A stretch of DNA of 11,468 nucleotides. Source: Gallionellaceae bacterium (GTDB lineage: Bacteria; Pseudomonadota; Gammaproteobacteria; Burkholderiales; Gallionellaceae). Positions 1 to 7,680 of the stretch are shown here, piece after piece; the stretch's first letter is position 1; each line of letters opens with the position of its first letter. The notes beneath the pieces are model-generated. The model saw only the letters and a program-made list of their open reading frames with translations, had not been told where the DNA came from and made no database searches. The stretch is from contig DMCN01000089.1 in the NCBI GenBank assembly GCA_003445795.1, positions 14,694-26,161 of the forward strand. Direction: 5' to 3'. The position numbers and the translations under genes were made by a program.

Positions 1-758
1 TCGGCGCGTTCGCGGTTGGCGGTGAAAGAATTCAGGTTATTGAACAGCACCACGCGGTGCTTGTTGTCCAGCGTCGCCAGTGTCTCGTGTTCGTCTACGC
101 GGTTGACGCCTCGATAGAGGGTGAGGTGGGTCTCACCGGGATAGAGTCGGGCGAGTTCGTATTGGCAGTAGGTGTAGAGCAGGTCGAACTGCGATTCGAG
201 CGCGTTGGTTCCATACACTGCGGTCGCGCGCATCTCCAGGTAGCGGCGGTAGGCATCGCCCGACAGGTCGCGTATCTGTCCGCCGTGGTGTCTTGGCAAT
301 AATCCGAAGCGCGATTCCACCCAGCCTTTCAATGCCGCACCTTCGCGGCCATCCGCATCGAAGCTCCAGCCGCGCACCATGCGCAGGTAGTCGGCCTTTT
401 GTCTCTTTTGTTTCGATTGGGCGCTGTAGCCCGCCTGTTCCGGTTCGTCCAGGTAGAACGAGGCGTTCATGTGCATGGTGAAGGCGTCGGCTCTTTCCTT
501 GGCGTCGTCGATCCTATCCAGCAGTTTGAACAGGCCGCGGTGGAACTGGGCGACGCCGTCAAGTTCGAGCGCGACGGGGGAGCGCTGGAAGGTGAGGCCG
601 CCGAGGATGTCGGCGGGCAGGTTGCAGCGGTTGATGGGGAGCCGGGCCGAGCGGGGCAGGACCACTGTCGGTGTTGTCGCTACTGCTACAAAGGCTTCGT
701 TCTTGTTGTGTTCCACATCCGCCAACGCTTGTGGGGTCGAATTATTTTTCTTATTCAT
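1..758 (-). CDS. draT: NAD(+)--dinitrogenase-reductase ADP-D-ribosyltransferase DraT, C-terminus cut by window edge
   Basis: DraT transfers ADP-ribose from NAD to one arginine of NifH and so switches nitrogenase off reversibly. The minus strand is open from an ATG at 756-758 to the left edge, giving 252 complete codons. The stretch DYLRMVRGWSFDADGREGA (about residues 124-142), followed by LKGWVESRFGLLPRHH, is typical of DraT. LYRG places the NAD-binding arginine at residue 216, and NSFT (Ser244-Phe245-Thr246) matches the serine motif of R-S-E ADP-ribosyltransferases; the catalytic glutamate would lie beyond the edge. Family members have about 270-300 residues, so only a short tail is missing. 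The start lacks a clear Shine-Dalgarno sequence and is not certain. The gene diverges from nifH, which encodes its substrate. DraG, the removing enzyme, is not in the window. Confidence 0.93.
   Translation of the reverse strand, partial: MNKKNNSTPQALADVEHNKNEAFVAVATTPTVVLPRSARLPINRCNLPADILGGLTFQRSPVALELDGVAQFHRGLFKLLDRIDDAKERADAFTMHMNASFYLDEPEQAGYSAQSKQKRQKADYLRMVRGWSFDADGREGAALKGWVESRFGLLPRHHGGQIRDLSGDAYRRYLEMRATAVYGTNALESQFDLLYTYCQYELARLYPGETHLTLYRGVNRVDEHETLATLDNKHRVVLFNNLNSFTANRERA
675..690. promoter_or_regulatory. NifA upstream activator sequence (TGT-N10-ACA) for nifH
   Basis: TGTCGCTACTGCTACA matches the NifA-binding consensus TGT-N10-ACA exactly. It sits 97 bp upstream of the -24 element of the nifH promoter, a normal distance for an enhancer that acts by DNA looping. 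The site lies inside the first 30 codons of draT. A 16-bp motif with six fixed bases can arise by chance, so the call rests on its position. An AT-rich tract at 741-760, between this site and the promoter, could help bending, but I see no good IHF consensus. Confidence 0.62.
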
Positions 759-787
759 TTCAGGCGGTTGGGTGTTTGTGGGTGGGG

Positions 788-803
788 TGGCACGGAGCTT
801 GCG
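788..803 (+). promoter_or_regulatory. Sigma-54 (-24/-12) promoter of the nifHDKT operon
   Basis: TGGCACGGAGCTTGCG differs from the sigma-54 consensus TGGCAYRNNNNTTGCW only at the last base. The invariant GG (789-790) and GC (801-802) are exactly 10 bp apart. Transcription should start near 814, leaving a leader of about 56 nt before nifH. Sigma-54 promoters need an activator, here presumably NifA. Confidence 0.93.
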
Positions 804-869
804 ATGTACTGGGTGCGAGCGACAGTTTTCAATCGCGACTTAAATTTTGCAACTCTCAAGGAGACTAAC

Positions 870-1748
<879 letters not shown>

Positions 1749-1764
1749 TAAAAGGGCTTGAGAG

Positions 1765-1792
1765 TGGCGGGTCGGCAGCGTCCGGTCCGCCA
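1765..1792 (+). other. RNA stem-loop in the nifH-nifD gap
   Basis: An 11-bp stem (1765-1775 with 1782-1792) encloses a 6-nt loop (CAGCGT). All pairs form if two G-U wobbles are allowed. No U-run follows, so this is not a standard intrinsic terminator. Hairpins here in other diazotrophs are thought to protect the upstream nifH message or reduce read-through, giving more NifH than NifDK; that role is inferred here. Confidence 0.65.
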
Positions 1793-1854
1793 GCCTCACC
1801 GAAATGAAACTCTGACGGACGCCACAGATTAGTGGGTCAATTAAGGAGAATGAA

Positions 1855-3330
1855 ATGACAGCATTAACACGCGAAGAAACCCAGGCCCTGATTCAGGAGG
1901 TGCTTGAGGTTTATCCAGAGAAAGCAAAGAAAGACCGCGAGAAACACCTCGCCGTCAATGATCACTCGATCGAACAGTCCAAGAAGTGCATCACCTCAAA
2001 CCGCAAATCGTTGCCGGGCGTGATGACCATTCGTGGTTGCGCATACGCCGGTTCAAAAGGCGTGGTGTGGGGCCCGATCAAGGACATGATCCACATTTCC
2101 CACGGCCCGGTCGGCTGCGGTCAGTATTCCCGCGCCGGTCGCCGTAACTACTACGTCGGCACCACCGGCGTGAACACTTTCGGAACGATGAACTTCACTT
2201 CCGATTTCCAGGAAAAAGACATCGTGTTCGGCGGCGACAAGAAGCTCGCCAAACTGATCGGCGAGATCGAACAACTGTTCCCGCTGAACAAAGGTATCTC
2301 CGTGCAATCCGAGTGCCCGATCGGTCTGATCGGTGACGACATCGAGGCCGTTTCCAAGAAAGCCGCCAAAGAGATCGACAAGCCGGTCGTGCCGGTGCGC
2401 TGCGAGGGTTTCCGCGGCGTGTCGCAATCGCTGGGTCACCACATCGCCAACGACGCGATCCGTGACTGGGTGCTGCCGCGCCGCGATGGCAAGGCATTCG
2501 AGAGCACACCGTACGATGTGGCCGTGATCGGCGACTACAACATCGGCGGCGACGCCTGGTCTTCCCGCATCCTGCTGGAAGAGATGGGTCTGCGCGTTGT
2601 TGCACAATGGTCCGGCGACGGCACCATCGCCGAGATGGAGAAGACACCCTACGTCAAGGTCAACCTGATCCACTGCTACCGTTCGATGAACTACATCGCG
2701 CGCCACATGGAAGAGAAGTACAACATCCCCTGGATGGAATACAACTTCTTCGGCCCGACCAAGGTTGCCGAGTCGCTGCGTGCCATCGCCGCCAAGTTCG
2801 ACGACAAGATCAAGGAAGGTGCCGAGCGCGTCATCGCCAAGTACCAGCCGCTGATGCAAGCTGTCATCGACAAGTACAAGCCGCGTCTGCAGGGCAAGCG
2901 CGTCATGCTGTACGTGGGTGGTCTGCGTCCGCGTCACGTGATCGGTGCCTATGAAGACCTGGGCATGGAAGTGGTCGGTACCGGTTACGAGTTCGCCCAC
3001 GGCGACGACTACGACCGCACCATCAAGGATATGGGCAACGCCACACTGCTGTACGACGACGTCACCGGCTTCGAGTTCGAGGAGTTCGTCAAGCGCGTCA
3101 AGCCCGACCTGGTCGGCTCCGGCATCAAGGAAAAGTTCATCTTCCAAAAGATGGGTGTTCCCTTCCGCCAGATGCACAGCTGGGACTACTCCGGCCCGTA
3201 CCACGGCTACGACGGCTTCGCCATCTTCGCCCGCGACATGGACATGACTTTGAACAACCCGTGCTGGGGCAAGATGCAGGCACCGTGGCTGAAGAAGGCT
3301 GATTCCGAAACGGAAAAGAAGGCAGCGTAA
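1855..3330 (+). CDS. nifD: Nitrogenase molybdenum-iron protein alpha chain NifD
   Basis: NifD is the alpha subunit of the alpha2-beta2 MoFe protein and holds FeMo-co, where N2 is reduced. It has 491 residues, the usual length. P-cluster ligands are Cys62 (RGCAYAG), Cys88 (GPVGCGQY) and Cys154 (SECPIG). FeMo-co ligands are Cys274 (LIHCYRS) and His441 (RQMHSWDY). The active-site environment is intact, with Val70, Arg96, Gln191 and His195 (GVSQSLGHH) at the positions known from Azotobacter. The set matches a functional Mo-nitrogenase and not the vanadium or iron-only types. The start follows a strong AAGGAG seven bases upstream. It lies 106 bp after nifH and 84 bp before nifK on the same strand. 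Confidence 0.99.
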   Translation: MTALTREETQALIQEVLEVYPEKAKKDREKHLAVNDHSIEQSKKCITSNRKSLPGVMTIRGCAYAGSKGVVWGPIKDMIHISHGPVGCGQYSRAGRRNYYVGTTGVNTFGTMNFTSDFQEKDIVFGGDKKLAKLIGEIEQLFPLNKGISVQSECPIGLIGDDIEAVSKKAAKEIDKPVVPVRCEGFRGVSQSLGHHIANDAIRDWVLPRRDGKAFESTPYDVAVIGDYNIGGDAWSSRILLEEMGLRVVAQWSGDGTIAEMEKTPYVKVNLIHCYRSMNYIARHMEEKYNIPWMEYNFFGPTKVAESLRAIAAKFDDKIKEGAERVIAKYQPLMQAVIDKYKPRLQGKRVMLYVGGLRPRHVIGAYEDLGMEVVGTGYEFAHGDDYDRTIKDMGNATLLYDDVTGFEFEEFVKRVKPDLVGSGIKEKFIFQKMGVPFRQMHSWDYSGPYHGYDGFAIFARDMDMTLNNPCWGKMQAPWLKKADSETEKKAA

Positions 3331-3339
3331 GAAACAAGC

Positions 3340-3359
3340 GGGCGGTGGCGACGCCGCCC
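3340..3359 (+). other. RNA stem-loop with GCGA tetraloop in the nifD-nifK gap
   Basis: An 8-bp GC-rich stem (3340-3347 with 3352-3359, one U-G wobble) closes a GCGA loop, a stable GNRA tetraloop. It begins nine bases after the nifD stop codon. No U-run follows, so mRNA stabilisation or processing is more likely than termination. Confidence 0.6.
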
Positions 3360-3373
3360 ATCTATCAATCTGT

Positions 3374-3401
3374 GCCGGCATCTGCAAATTGGCAGTGCGG
3401 C
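3374..3401 (+). other. Imperfect stem-loop just before the nifK ribosome-binding site
   Basis: Ten base pairs with two single-base bulges (G3378, T3381) and a 6-nt loop (3386-3391) can form between 3374-3385 and 3392-3401. The nifK Shine-Dalgarno AAGGAG starts two bases after the 3' arm. It could influence nifK initiation, but a stem this weak may be chance. Confidence 0.35.
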
Positions 3402-3414
3402 TAAGGAGATAAAA

Positions 3415-4983
3415 ATGCAACAAGCTGATGACATCAAACCCTGTTATCCATTGTTCCGTCAGGACGAGTACAAGGAATCGCTGACCAACAAACAGAACTC
3501 TTTCGAAGAGCGCCATGAAGCCGACAAGGTTCAGGACACCTTCAAGTGGACAACCACGATGGAGTACCGCGAACTCAACTTCAAGCGCGAAGCGTTGACC
3601 GTCAACCCGGCCAAGGCCTGCCAACCCCTGGGCGCGGTGCTGTGCGCACTGGGCTTCGAGAAGACCATGCCGTACGTGCACGGTTCGCAAGGCTGCGTGG
3701 CTTACTTCCGCACCTACTTCAACCGTCACTTCCGTGAGCCCGTGTCTTGCGTATCCGACTCCATGACTGAAGACGCAGCCGTGTTCGGCGGTCAGAAGAA
3801 CATGATCGACGGTTTGGAAAACTGCCGCGCCATCTACAAGCCGGACGTGATCGCCGTATCCACGACCTGCATGGCCGAAGTTATCGGTGACGACCTGAAC
3901 GCCTTCATCCGCAACACCAAGAAGGCCGGCAACATCCCCGACGACTATCCGGTTCCGTTCGCGCACACCCCGTCGTTCGTGGGTTCGCATGTGACCGGCT
4001 GGGACAACATGTTCGAAGGCATCATCGGCTACTTCACCCGCAACAGCATGGACGACAAGGTCGTCGGCAAGAACGGCAAGATCAACATCGTTCCCGGCTT
4101 CGAGACCTACCTCGGCAACTACCGCGTCATCCATCGCATGCTGGACGAGATGGGCGTTGCGCACACCATGCTGAGCGATCCGACCGAAGTGCTGGATACA
4201 CCGGCTGACGGCCAGTTCCGCATGTACGCCGGCGGCACGACCCAGGACGAGATCAAGGACGCACCGAACGCAGTGACAACTTTCCTGATGCAGCCGATGC
4301 AGCTGGAAAAGACCAAGAAGTTCCTCGACACCACATGGAAGCATGAAGTGCCGAAGCTGAACATCCCCATGGGTCTGGAGTGGACCGACGAGTGGCTGAT
4401 GAAAGTGTCCGAAGTCACCGGCAAAGCGATCCCGCCCTCATTGCTGAAAGAGCGCGGCCGCTTCGTCGACATGATGACCGACAGCCACACCTGGCTGCAC
4501 GGCAAGAAGATCAGCCTGTACGGCGATCCCGACTTCACGCTGGGCATGACCAAGTTCCTGATGGAGCTGGGTATCGAGCCGCTGCACGTGCTGTGCAACA
4601 ACGGCAGCAAGAAGTGGACGAAGGCCATGCAGAAGATGCTGGACGAGAGCCCCTACGGCAAGAACACCCAGCTGTTCGCGGGTGCCGACCTGTGGCACTT
4701 CCGCTCTCTGGTGCTGACCGAGAAGCCGGATTTCATGATCGGCAACTCCTACGGCAAGTTCATCCAGCGCGACACGCTGGCCAAGGGCAAAGAGTTCGAG
4801 GTTCCGCTGATCCGTATCGGCTTCCCGATCTTCGATCGTCACCACCTGCATCGCTCGACAACACTGGGCTATGAAGGCGCGATGCAGATGCTCACCACAC
4901 TGACAAATGCAGTGCTGGAGCGTCTGGACGAAGAGACTCGCGGTATGGGGACTACGGACTACAACCACGACCTGGTGCGCTAA
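3415..4983 (+). CDS. nifK: Nitrogenase molybdenum-iron protein beta chain NifK
   Basis: NifK is the beta subunit of the MoFe protein and shares the P-cluster with NifD. It has 522 residues, the long form typical of group I nitrogenases, with the N-terminal extension (MQQADDIKPCYPLFRQDEYK) that wraps over NifD. P-cluster ligands are Cys69 (AKACQPLG), Cys94 (SQGCVAYF) and Cys152 (TTCMAE), and Ser187 (TPSFVGSH) is at the serine-ligand position. The HGSQGC and FPIFDRHHLHR stretches are typical NifK signatures. The start has AAGGAG six bases upstream. No truncation or frameshift is seen. Confidence 0.99.
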   Translation: MQQADDIKPCYPLFRQDEYKESLTNKQNSFEERHEADKVQDTFKWTTTMEYRELNFKREALTVNPAKACQPLGAVLCALGFEKTMPYVHGSQGCVAYFRTYFNRHFREPVSCVSDSMTEDAAVFGGQKNMIDGLENCRAIYKPDVIAVSTTCMAEVIGDDLNAFIRNTKKAGNIPDDYPVPFAHTPSFVGSHVTGWDNMFEGIIGYFTRNSMDDKVVGKNGKINIVPGFETYLGNYRVIHRMLDEMGVAHTMLSDPTEVLDTPADGQFRMYAGGTTQDEIKDAPNAVTTFLMQPMQLEKTKKFLDTTWKHEVPKLNIPMGLEWTDEWLMKVSEVTGKAIPPSLLKERGRFVDMMTDSHTWLHGKKISLYGDPDFTLGMTKFLMELGIEPLHVLCNNGSKKWTKAMQKMLDESPYGKNTQLFAGADLWHFRSLVLTEKPDFMIGNSYGKFIQRDTLAKGKEFEVPLIRIGFPIFDRHHLHRSTTLGYEGAMQMLTTLTNAVLERLDEETRGMGTTDYNHDLVR

Positions 4984-4999
4984 CGTACCTCTTTCCAAA

Positions 5000-5021
5000 C
5001 CTCTCCCGCTTGCGGGAGAGG
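5000..5021. repeat. Perfect 10-bp palindrome in the nifK-nifT gap, REP-like
   Basis: CCTCTCCCGC and its exact complement GCGGGAGAGG are separated by TT, starting 17 bp after the nifK stop. I recall this CTCTCCCGC-type hairpin as a common intergenic repeat in beta- and gammaproteobacteria, so a dispersed REP-type element is the best guess. No U-run follows. In RNA it would be a very stable hairpin between the abundant nifHDK message and the accessory genes. Confidence 0.65.
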
Positions 5022-5043
5022 CTGGAGCCGAAAGGAAGTAGTA

Positions 5044-5265
5044 ATGGCCAACATCATGATCCAAGGCAGCAAAGGCGCGTACGTGTTCTACCTGCCCAAG
5101 CGCGACCTCGAGGACGCCATCGTTTCGATGGAGTTCGACACCCCGGAGAAGTGGGGCGGCGAGATCAAGCTGAACAATGGCGGCACGTATTACATTGAGC
5201 CACAGCCGGCTCCGGCCCGGTTGCCGATCTCGTTGCGCGCCAAACGTCTGGATGCTGCGGAATAA
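5044..5265 (+). CDS. nifT: Nitrogen fixation protein NifT (FixU family)
   Basis: This encodes 73 residues, the usual size for NifT/FixU. It begins MANIMIQGSKGAYVFYLPKR and contains EKWGGEIKLNNGGTYYIEP, both typical of the family. It is thought to fold as a small beta-rich protein. Its role in nitrogenase assembly is unclear; mutants in Klebsiella have little phenotype. It follows nifK, its standard place. The start has AAAGGAAG upstream with a spacing of about 5 bases, and the next gene starts 18 bp after its stop. Confidence 0.96.
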   Translation: MANIMIQGSKGAYVFYLPKRDLEDAIVSMEFDTPEKWGGEIKLNNGGTYYIEPQPAPARLPISLRAKRLDAAE

Positions 5266-5283
5266 ACGACTAGGAGAATTATC

Positions 5284-5484
5284 ATGGCATATAAGATCAA
5301 TGCTGATTTGTGCACCGGTTGCGACGATTGCGTGGCAGATTGCCCCACGGCTTCCATCAGCGTGAAGAAGGGCGTGTACGTCATCAACGCCAACGAATGC
5401 ACCGAGTGCGAAGGCGATTTCGACAAGCCTCAGTGCGTGAAGGTCTGCCCGATCAAGGGTTGCATCACGCAGATCGCAGCGTAA
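5284..5484 (+). CDS. fdxN: 2[4Fe-4S] ferredoxin, nif-associated (FdxN-like)
   Basis: A 66-residue cytoplasmic electron carrier. The first cluster motif is Cys10-x2-Cys13-x2-Cys16-x3-Cys20-Pro. The second is Cys39-x2-Cys42-x8-Cys51-x3-Cys55-Pro, with the long eight-residue spacing of the Allochromatium-type ferredoxins that include many nif ferredoxins. Both clusters have all ligands. Its place in the operon suggests that it donates electrons to NifH or to cofactor assembly; which one cannot be told from sequence. The start follows AGGAGAATTATC. The symbol is by family and position, and other labels (fdx, fdxB) are possible. Confidence 0.93.
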   Translation: MAYKINADLCTGCDDCVADCPTASISVKKGVYVINANECTECEGDFDKPQCVKVCPIKGCITQIAA

Positions 5485-5492
5485 CAAAATTT

Positions 5493-5558
5493 CCGTTCGC
5501 CCTGAGCCTGTCGAAGGGTGAGCGGACAAATAGCCTTCGACAAGCTCAGGCCGAACGG
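5493..5558. repeat. 25-bp inverted repeat (REP-like element) between fdxN and nifY
   Basis: Arms at 5493-5517 and 5534-5558 are complementary at 23 of 25 positions, with a 16-bp spacer. The core CCTTCGACAAGCTCAGG belongs to a well-known dispersed intergenic palindrome of proteobacteria, which shows up in wrong-frame translation as strings such as FALSLSKG. The transcript would form a long hairpin inside the operon. There is no U-run after it. Confidence 0.8.
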
Positions 5559-5591
5559 CTTGGGGGTGTTGAAAAAACAAGAGGTATCGAT

Positions 5592-6302
5592 ATGACTACC
5601 ACCACCGTCATCACCAAAGCCGCCGCGTTGCGCATCGCGCAAGCCGCGCGCGTCCTCGCCGATGTGAATGCGGGTGCCTTCGCGGCCAAGCTGGGGGACA
5701 ACCTCGGCCTGCCGATCACCGAAGAGAAACTCGCCAAGGTGACCGTGGCCGACATCAAGCTCATCCTCTCAGGCGAAGAGACGGTCGATCCGGACATGGA
5801 TAGCGCCTCGATCAAACTGGCCGTGCGCCATCTGTGGGGCCAATCTGCCGACGCCGAAGATCTGCCGCCGCTGGCCGCCTACAAGGATGGCGACATGCCC
5901 GGCAGTCTGCGCGTGGCGGTGGCGTCGAACACCGAGGAGAACCTGGACGGTCACTTCGGTTCCTGCCCGCGTTTCCTCATCTATCAGGTCGGGCCCGAAG
6001 ACATCCGCCTGATCGAGATCCGTTCCACCAGCTTCGCCGACGATGCCGAAGACAAGAACGTCGCGCGCGCCAACCTCATCAAGGATTGCCAGATCGTCTA
6101 TGTGCAATCCATCGGCGGTCCGGCTGCAGCAAAAGCCGTGCGCGCCAACATTCATCCGGTGAAAGCACCGGAAGGCGGCAAGGCCAGCATCGCGCTGCAA
6201 CGCCTGCAAGCCGTGCTCGACGCGCCGCCGCCCTGGCTCGCCAAGATACTCGGCGTGGAAGCGAAGTCGCTGAGCCGCTTCGCCGACACCGAGGAAGACT
6301 GA
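5592..6302 (+). CDS. nifY: NifY/NafY-type FeMo-cofactor-binding protein
   Basis: The 236-residue product matches NifY/NafY in length and layout. A helical N-terminal domain (about residues 8-95, with LRIAQAARVL and PITEEKLAKVTVADIK) precedes a cofactor-binding domain (about 105-215) of the NifX/NifB C-terminal type. His121 in LDGHFGSCPRF sits at the position of the FeMo-co-binding histidine described for Azotobacter NafY. Such proteins hold apo-NifDK or FeMo-co during final assembly. The ATG at 5592 is chosen because upstream sequence in this frame is ferredoxin and repeat; an AAGAGGT element is present at 5579-5585. The next gene begins two bases after its stop codon, implying translational coupling. 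NifX is the alternative, but it is shorter. Confidence 0.88.
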   Translation: MTTTTVITKAAALRIAQAARVLADVNAGAFAAKLGDNLGLPITEEKLAKVTVADIKLILSGEETVDPDMDSASIKLAVRHLWGQSADAEDLPPLAAYKDGDMPGSLRVAVASNTEENLDGHFGSCPRFLIYQVGPEDIRLIEIRSTSFADDAEDKNVARANLIKDCQIVYVQSIGGPAAAKAVRANIHPVKAPEGGKASIALQRLQAVLDAPPPWLAKILGVEAKSLSRFADTEED

Positions 6303-6304
6303 TC

Positions 6305-6577
6305 ATGCTTTCCGTCGCCACATTGCAGCAGATCGCCGATGCGGCCACTTCCATCGGCACGCTGAACGATGCCGCGCTGGAGTCTTTGAAGAAGAACTGG
6401 CCGGATCTGCGTTTCACCTTCTGCAACGACGATGACATGCCTGCACGTCTGCCGCCTGCGTTGCAGGGCGGGAAGTTCAACGTCTATCTGGTGGGCGGTG
6501 GCGAACACTGCCTGAGCCTGACCCAGGATATTGAACAAGCCATCGGCGTCGTGCTGGCGCAAGTGGATGAAGAGTGA
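6305..6577 (+). CDS. Small nif-operon protein of unknown function (DUF6129-like)
   Basis: A 90-residue, acidic, soluble protein whose ATG is two bases after the nifY stop, so it is probably translated by coupling. The N-terminal half is helical (ATLQQIADAATSIGTLNDAALESLKKNWPDLRF). The second half, with FCNDDDMPARLPP, FNVYLVGGGEHC and LSLTQDIEQAIGVV, resembles small proteins that follow nifY in other proteobacterial nif clusters. I recall these as DUF6129, from memory and unchecked. The two cysteines (one in each conserved block) are noteworthy, but no metal motif is complete. Function is unknown; an accessory role with NifY is inferred from position only. Confidence 0.82.
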   Translation: MLSVATLQQIADAATSIGTLNDAALESLKKNWPDLRFTFCNDDDMPARLPPALQGGKFNVYLVGGGEHCLSLTQDIEQAIGVVLAQVDEE

Positions 6578-6585
6578 TCAAAAGA

Positions 6586-6615
6586 GTTTTAGGGGGAATC
6601 GTTTATAACTAAAAC
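6586..6615. other. 7-bp inverted repeat in the gap after the nif operon
   Basis: GTTTTAG (6586-6592) and CTAAAAC (6609-6615) are perfect complements with a 16-nt spacer, in an AT-rich 84-bp gap. The repeat could be a weak hairpin ending the operon or part of a control site for the next gene. I see no T-run and no convincing promoter in this gap. Confidence 0.25.
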
Positions 6616-6661
6616 GCTTGCATAACGAAAATAATAAAAGCAAAAAAACGGGAGCTTAAGC

Positions 6662-6928
6662 ATGCTTGATCCAGCAACCTTGGCCTTACTGGCCAAGTTA
6701 AAGGTATTGGCAAAAAAAACGGGGACCAATCTGGACCTGGTCAAAATGAGCGGCGACCTGGGCTACGCCGAACTCACCCTGAAAGAACTCAGCAATGCCG
6801 ACGATCCGGAACTGGTGCTCGTCGTCATCCAGCTGATGAACCAGTTCGGCCTGCTCGACACACCTGCCGCAACCGCCAAGATCGAAGAGAACAAAGATAG
6901 CGGTCGCTACATCGGCGCACTACGCTGA
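6662..6928 (+). CDS. Hypothetical small protein at the end of the nif operon
   Basis: I do not recognise this 88-residue protein. It starts MLDPATLALLAKLKVLAKKTG, has a lysine-rich N-terminus, a hydrophobic segment PELVLVVIQLMNQFGLL (about residues 49-65) too polar at its edges to be a sure membrane helix, and a charged tail. Predicted mostly helical by eye. A GGGAG ribosome-binding site precedes the ATG by eight bases, and codon use resembles the nif genes, so I take it as real. It is co-directional with the operon but separated by 84 bp, so it may be read-through or have its own promoter. Its last 9 bp overlap the 3' end of the convergent HD-GYP gene. Confidence 0.75.
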   Translation: MLDPATLALLAKLKVLAKKTGTNLDLVKMSGDLGYAELTLKELSNADDPELVLVVIQLMNQFGLLDTPAATAKIEENKDSGRYIGALR

Positions 6929-7537
6929 TCGGCCCTTGATCGGGCTGAATTCGCCTGATTCGATGACTTCGTAAAAGATATCCATCAGCGCGGGGTCGTG
7001 TTTGATCCCGGTTTCCTTGCGCATGATCTCTATCACCTCCGGGTGGGGTTTGGCGCTGTGGTATGTCCTGGTGACGGTCATGGCATCGTAGCTGTCGGCT
7101 ATGGAGATGATACGGGCGCAGATCGGGATATTCTCGCGATCGAGACCGTCCGGATAACCGGAGCCGTCGAAGTGTTCATGATGGTGGCGGATCACTACCG
7201 AGGCCTGGTGTGCGCCATCGATCTCGGTCGCCGCGATGATCTCTGCACCGATCTCGGAATGCTTCTTCATCTGCCCCCACTCCTCCGCGGTGAAAGCTGA
7301 AGGTTTCAGCAGGATGTGGTCGGGGATACCGATCTTGCCGATATCGTGGAATGATGCCGCGATTTTCAGGGCTTCCAGCTGGCTTTCGGACAATCCACTG
7401 CAGATGCCGATCGCTGCAGAAAGGTCGCGCACCCGCTCGGAGTGCAGGCGCGTCAACTGATCGCGGTAACCCAGAGCGACCGACAACGCCTTGGTGTACG
7501 CATAGAGAACCTTCAGTATCGGATCGTTCAGTTCCAT
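6920..7537 (-). CDS. Stand-alone HD-GYP domain protein, probable cyclic-di-GMP phosphodiesterase
   Basis: HD-GYP proteins are metal-dependent hydrolases that break down cyclic-di-GMP. The 205-residue product is almost only this domain. His32 (TRLHSERV), His64-Asp65 with Lys68 (FHDIGKIGIPD), His93, His119-His120 and the full signature HHEHFDGSGYP (119-129) are all present, as is Asp148 (IADSYDAMT), so the metal site looks complete. No sensor, receiver or membrane domain is attached, so its input must come from another protein or from expression. There is no clear Shine-Dalgarno before the ATG, and the start could be slightly different. It converges on and overlaps the hypothetical gene on the plus strand by 9 bp. 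Confidence 0.93.
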   Translation of the reverse strand: MELNDPILKVLYAYTKALSVALGYRDQLTRLHSERVRDLSAAIGICSGLSESQLEALKIAASFHDIGKIGIPDHILLKPSAFTAEEWGQMKKHSEIGAEIIAATEIDGAHQASVVIRHHHEHFDGSGYPDGLDRENIPICARIISIADSYDAMTVTRTYHSAKPHPEVIEIMRKETGIKHDPALMDIFYEVIESGEFSPIKGRSA

Positions 7538-7680
7538 GGCAGTAACCGAATCGGGCAGATGCTGGGATTTTCATCCTGCTGCGGGGAACAATCAAGCCTG
7601 ATGCGGGTGTGGAGATGGCCGAGCTGGAGGTCGAAACTGCAATTCCCCATCCAGAAAAAAGGGGGCGACTCTGTTTGTAC

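Noticed and set aside
399..869. Upstream extension of the nifH reading frame
   Set aside because: It overlaps draT on the other strand and the sigma-54 promoter, and it lacks a ribosome-binding site. The conserved NifH N-terminus and AAGGAG fix the start at 870.
2053..4344. 763-codon open frame on the minus strand across nifD and nifK
   Set aside because: It is antisense to two fully conserved nitrogenase genes and has low-complexity H/V/D/A composition typical of a GC-rich shadow frame.
4438..5580. 380-codon open frame on the minus strand across nifK, nifT and fdxN
   Set aside because: It is antisense to three well-supported genes, and part of it is the translated REP-like repeat.
6600..6627. 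CGTT...AACG imperfect palindrome as a third ModE site
   Set aside because: The total length is 28 bases and not 24, and the half-sites match less well than those near modE; it is probably chance in an AT-rich gap.
7655..7680. Minus-strand C5-T6 run after the lipoprotein gene as an intrinsic terminator
   Set aside because: No stem of useful length precedes the T-run.
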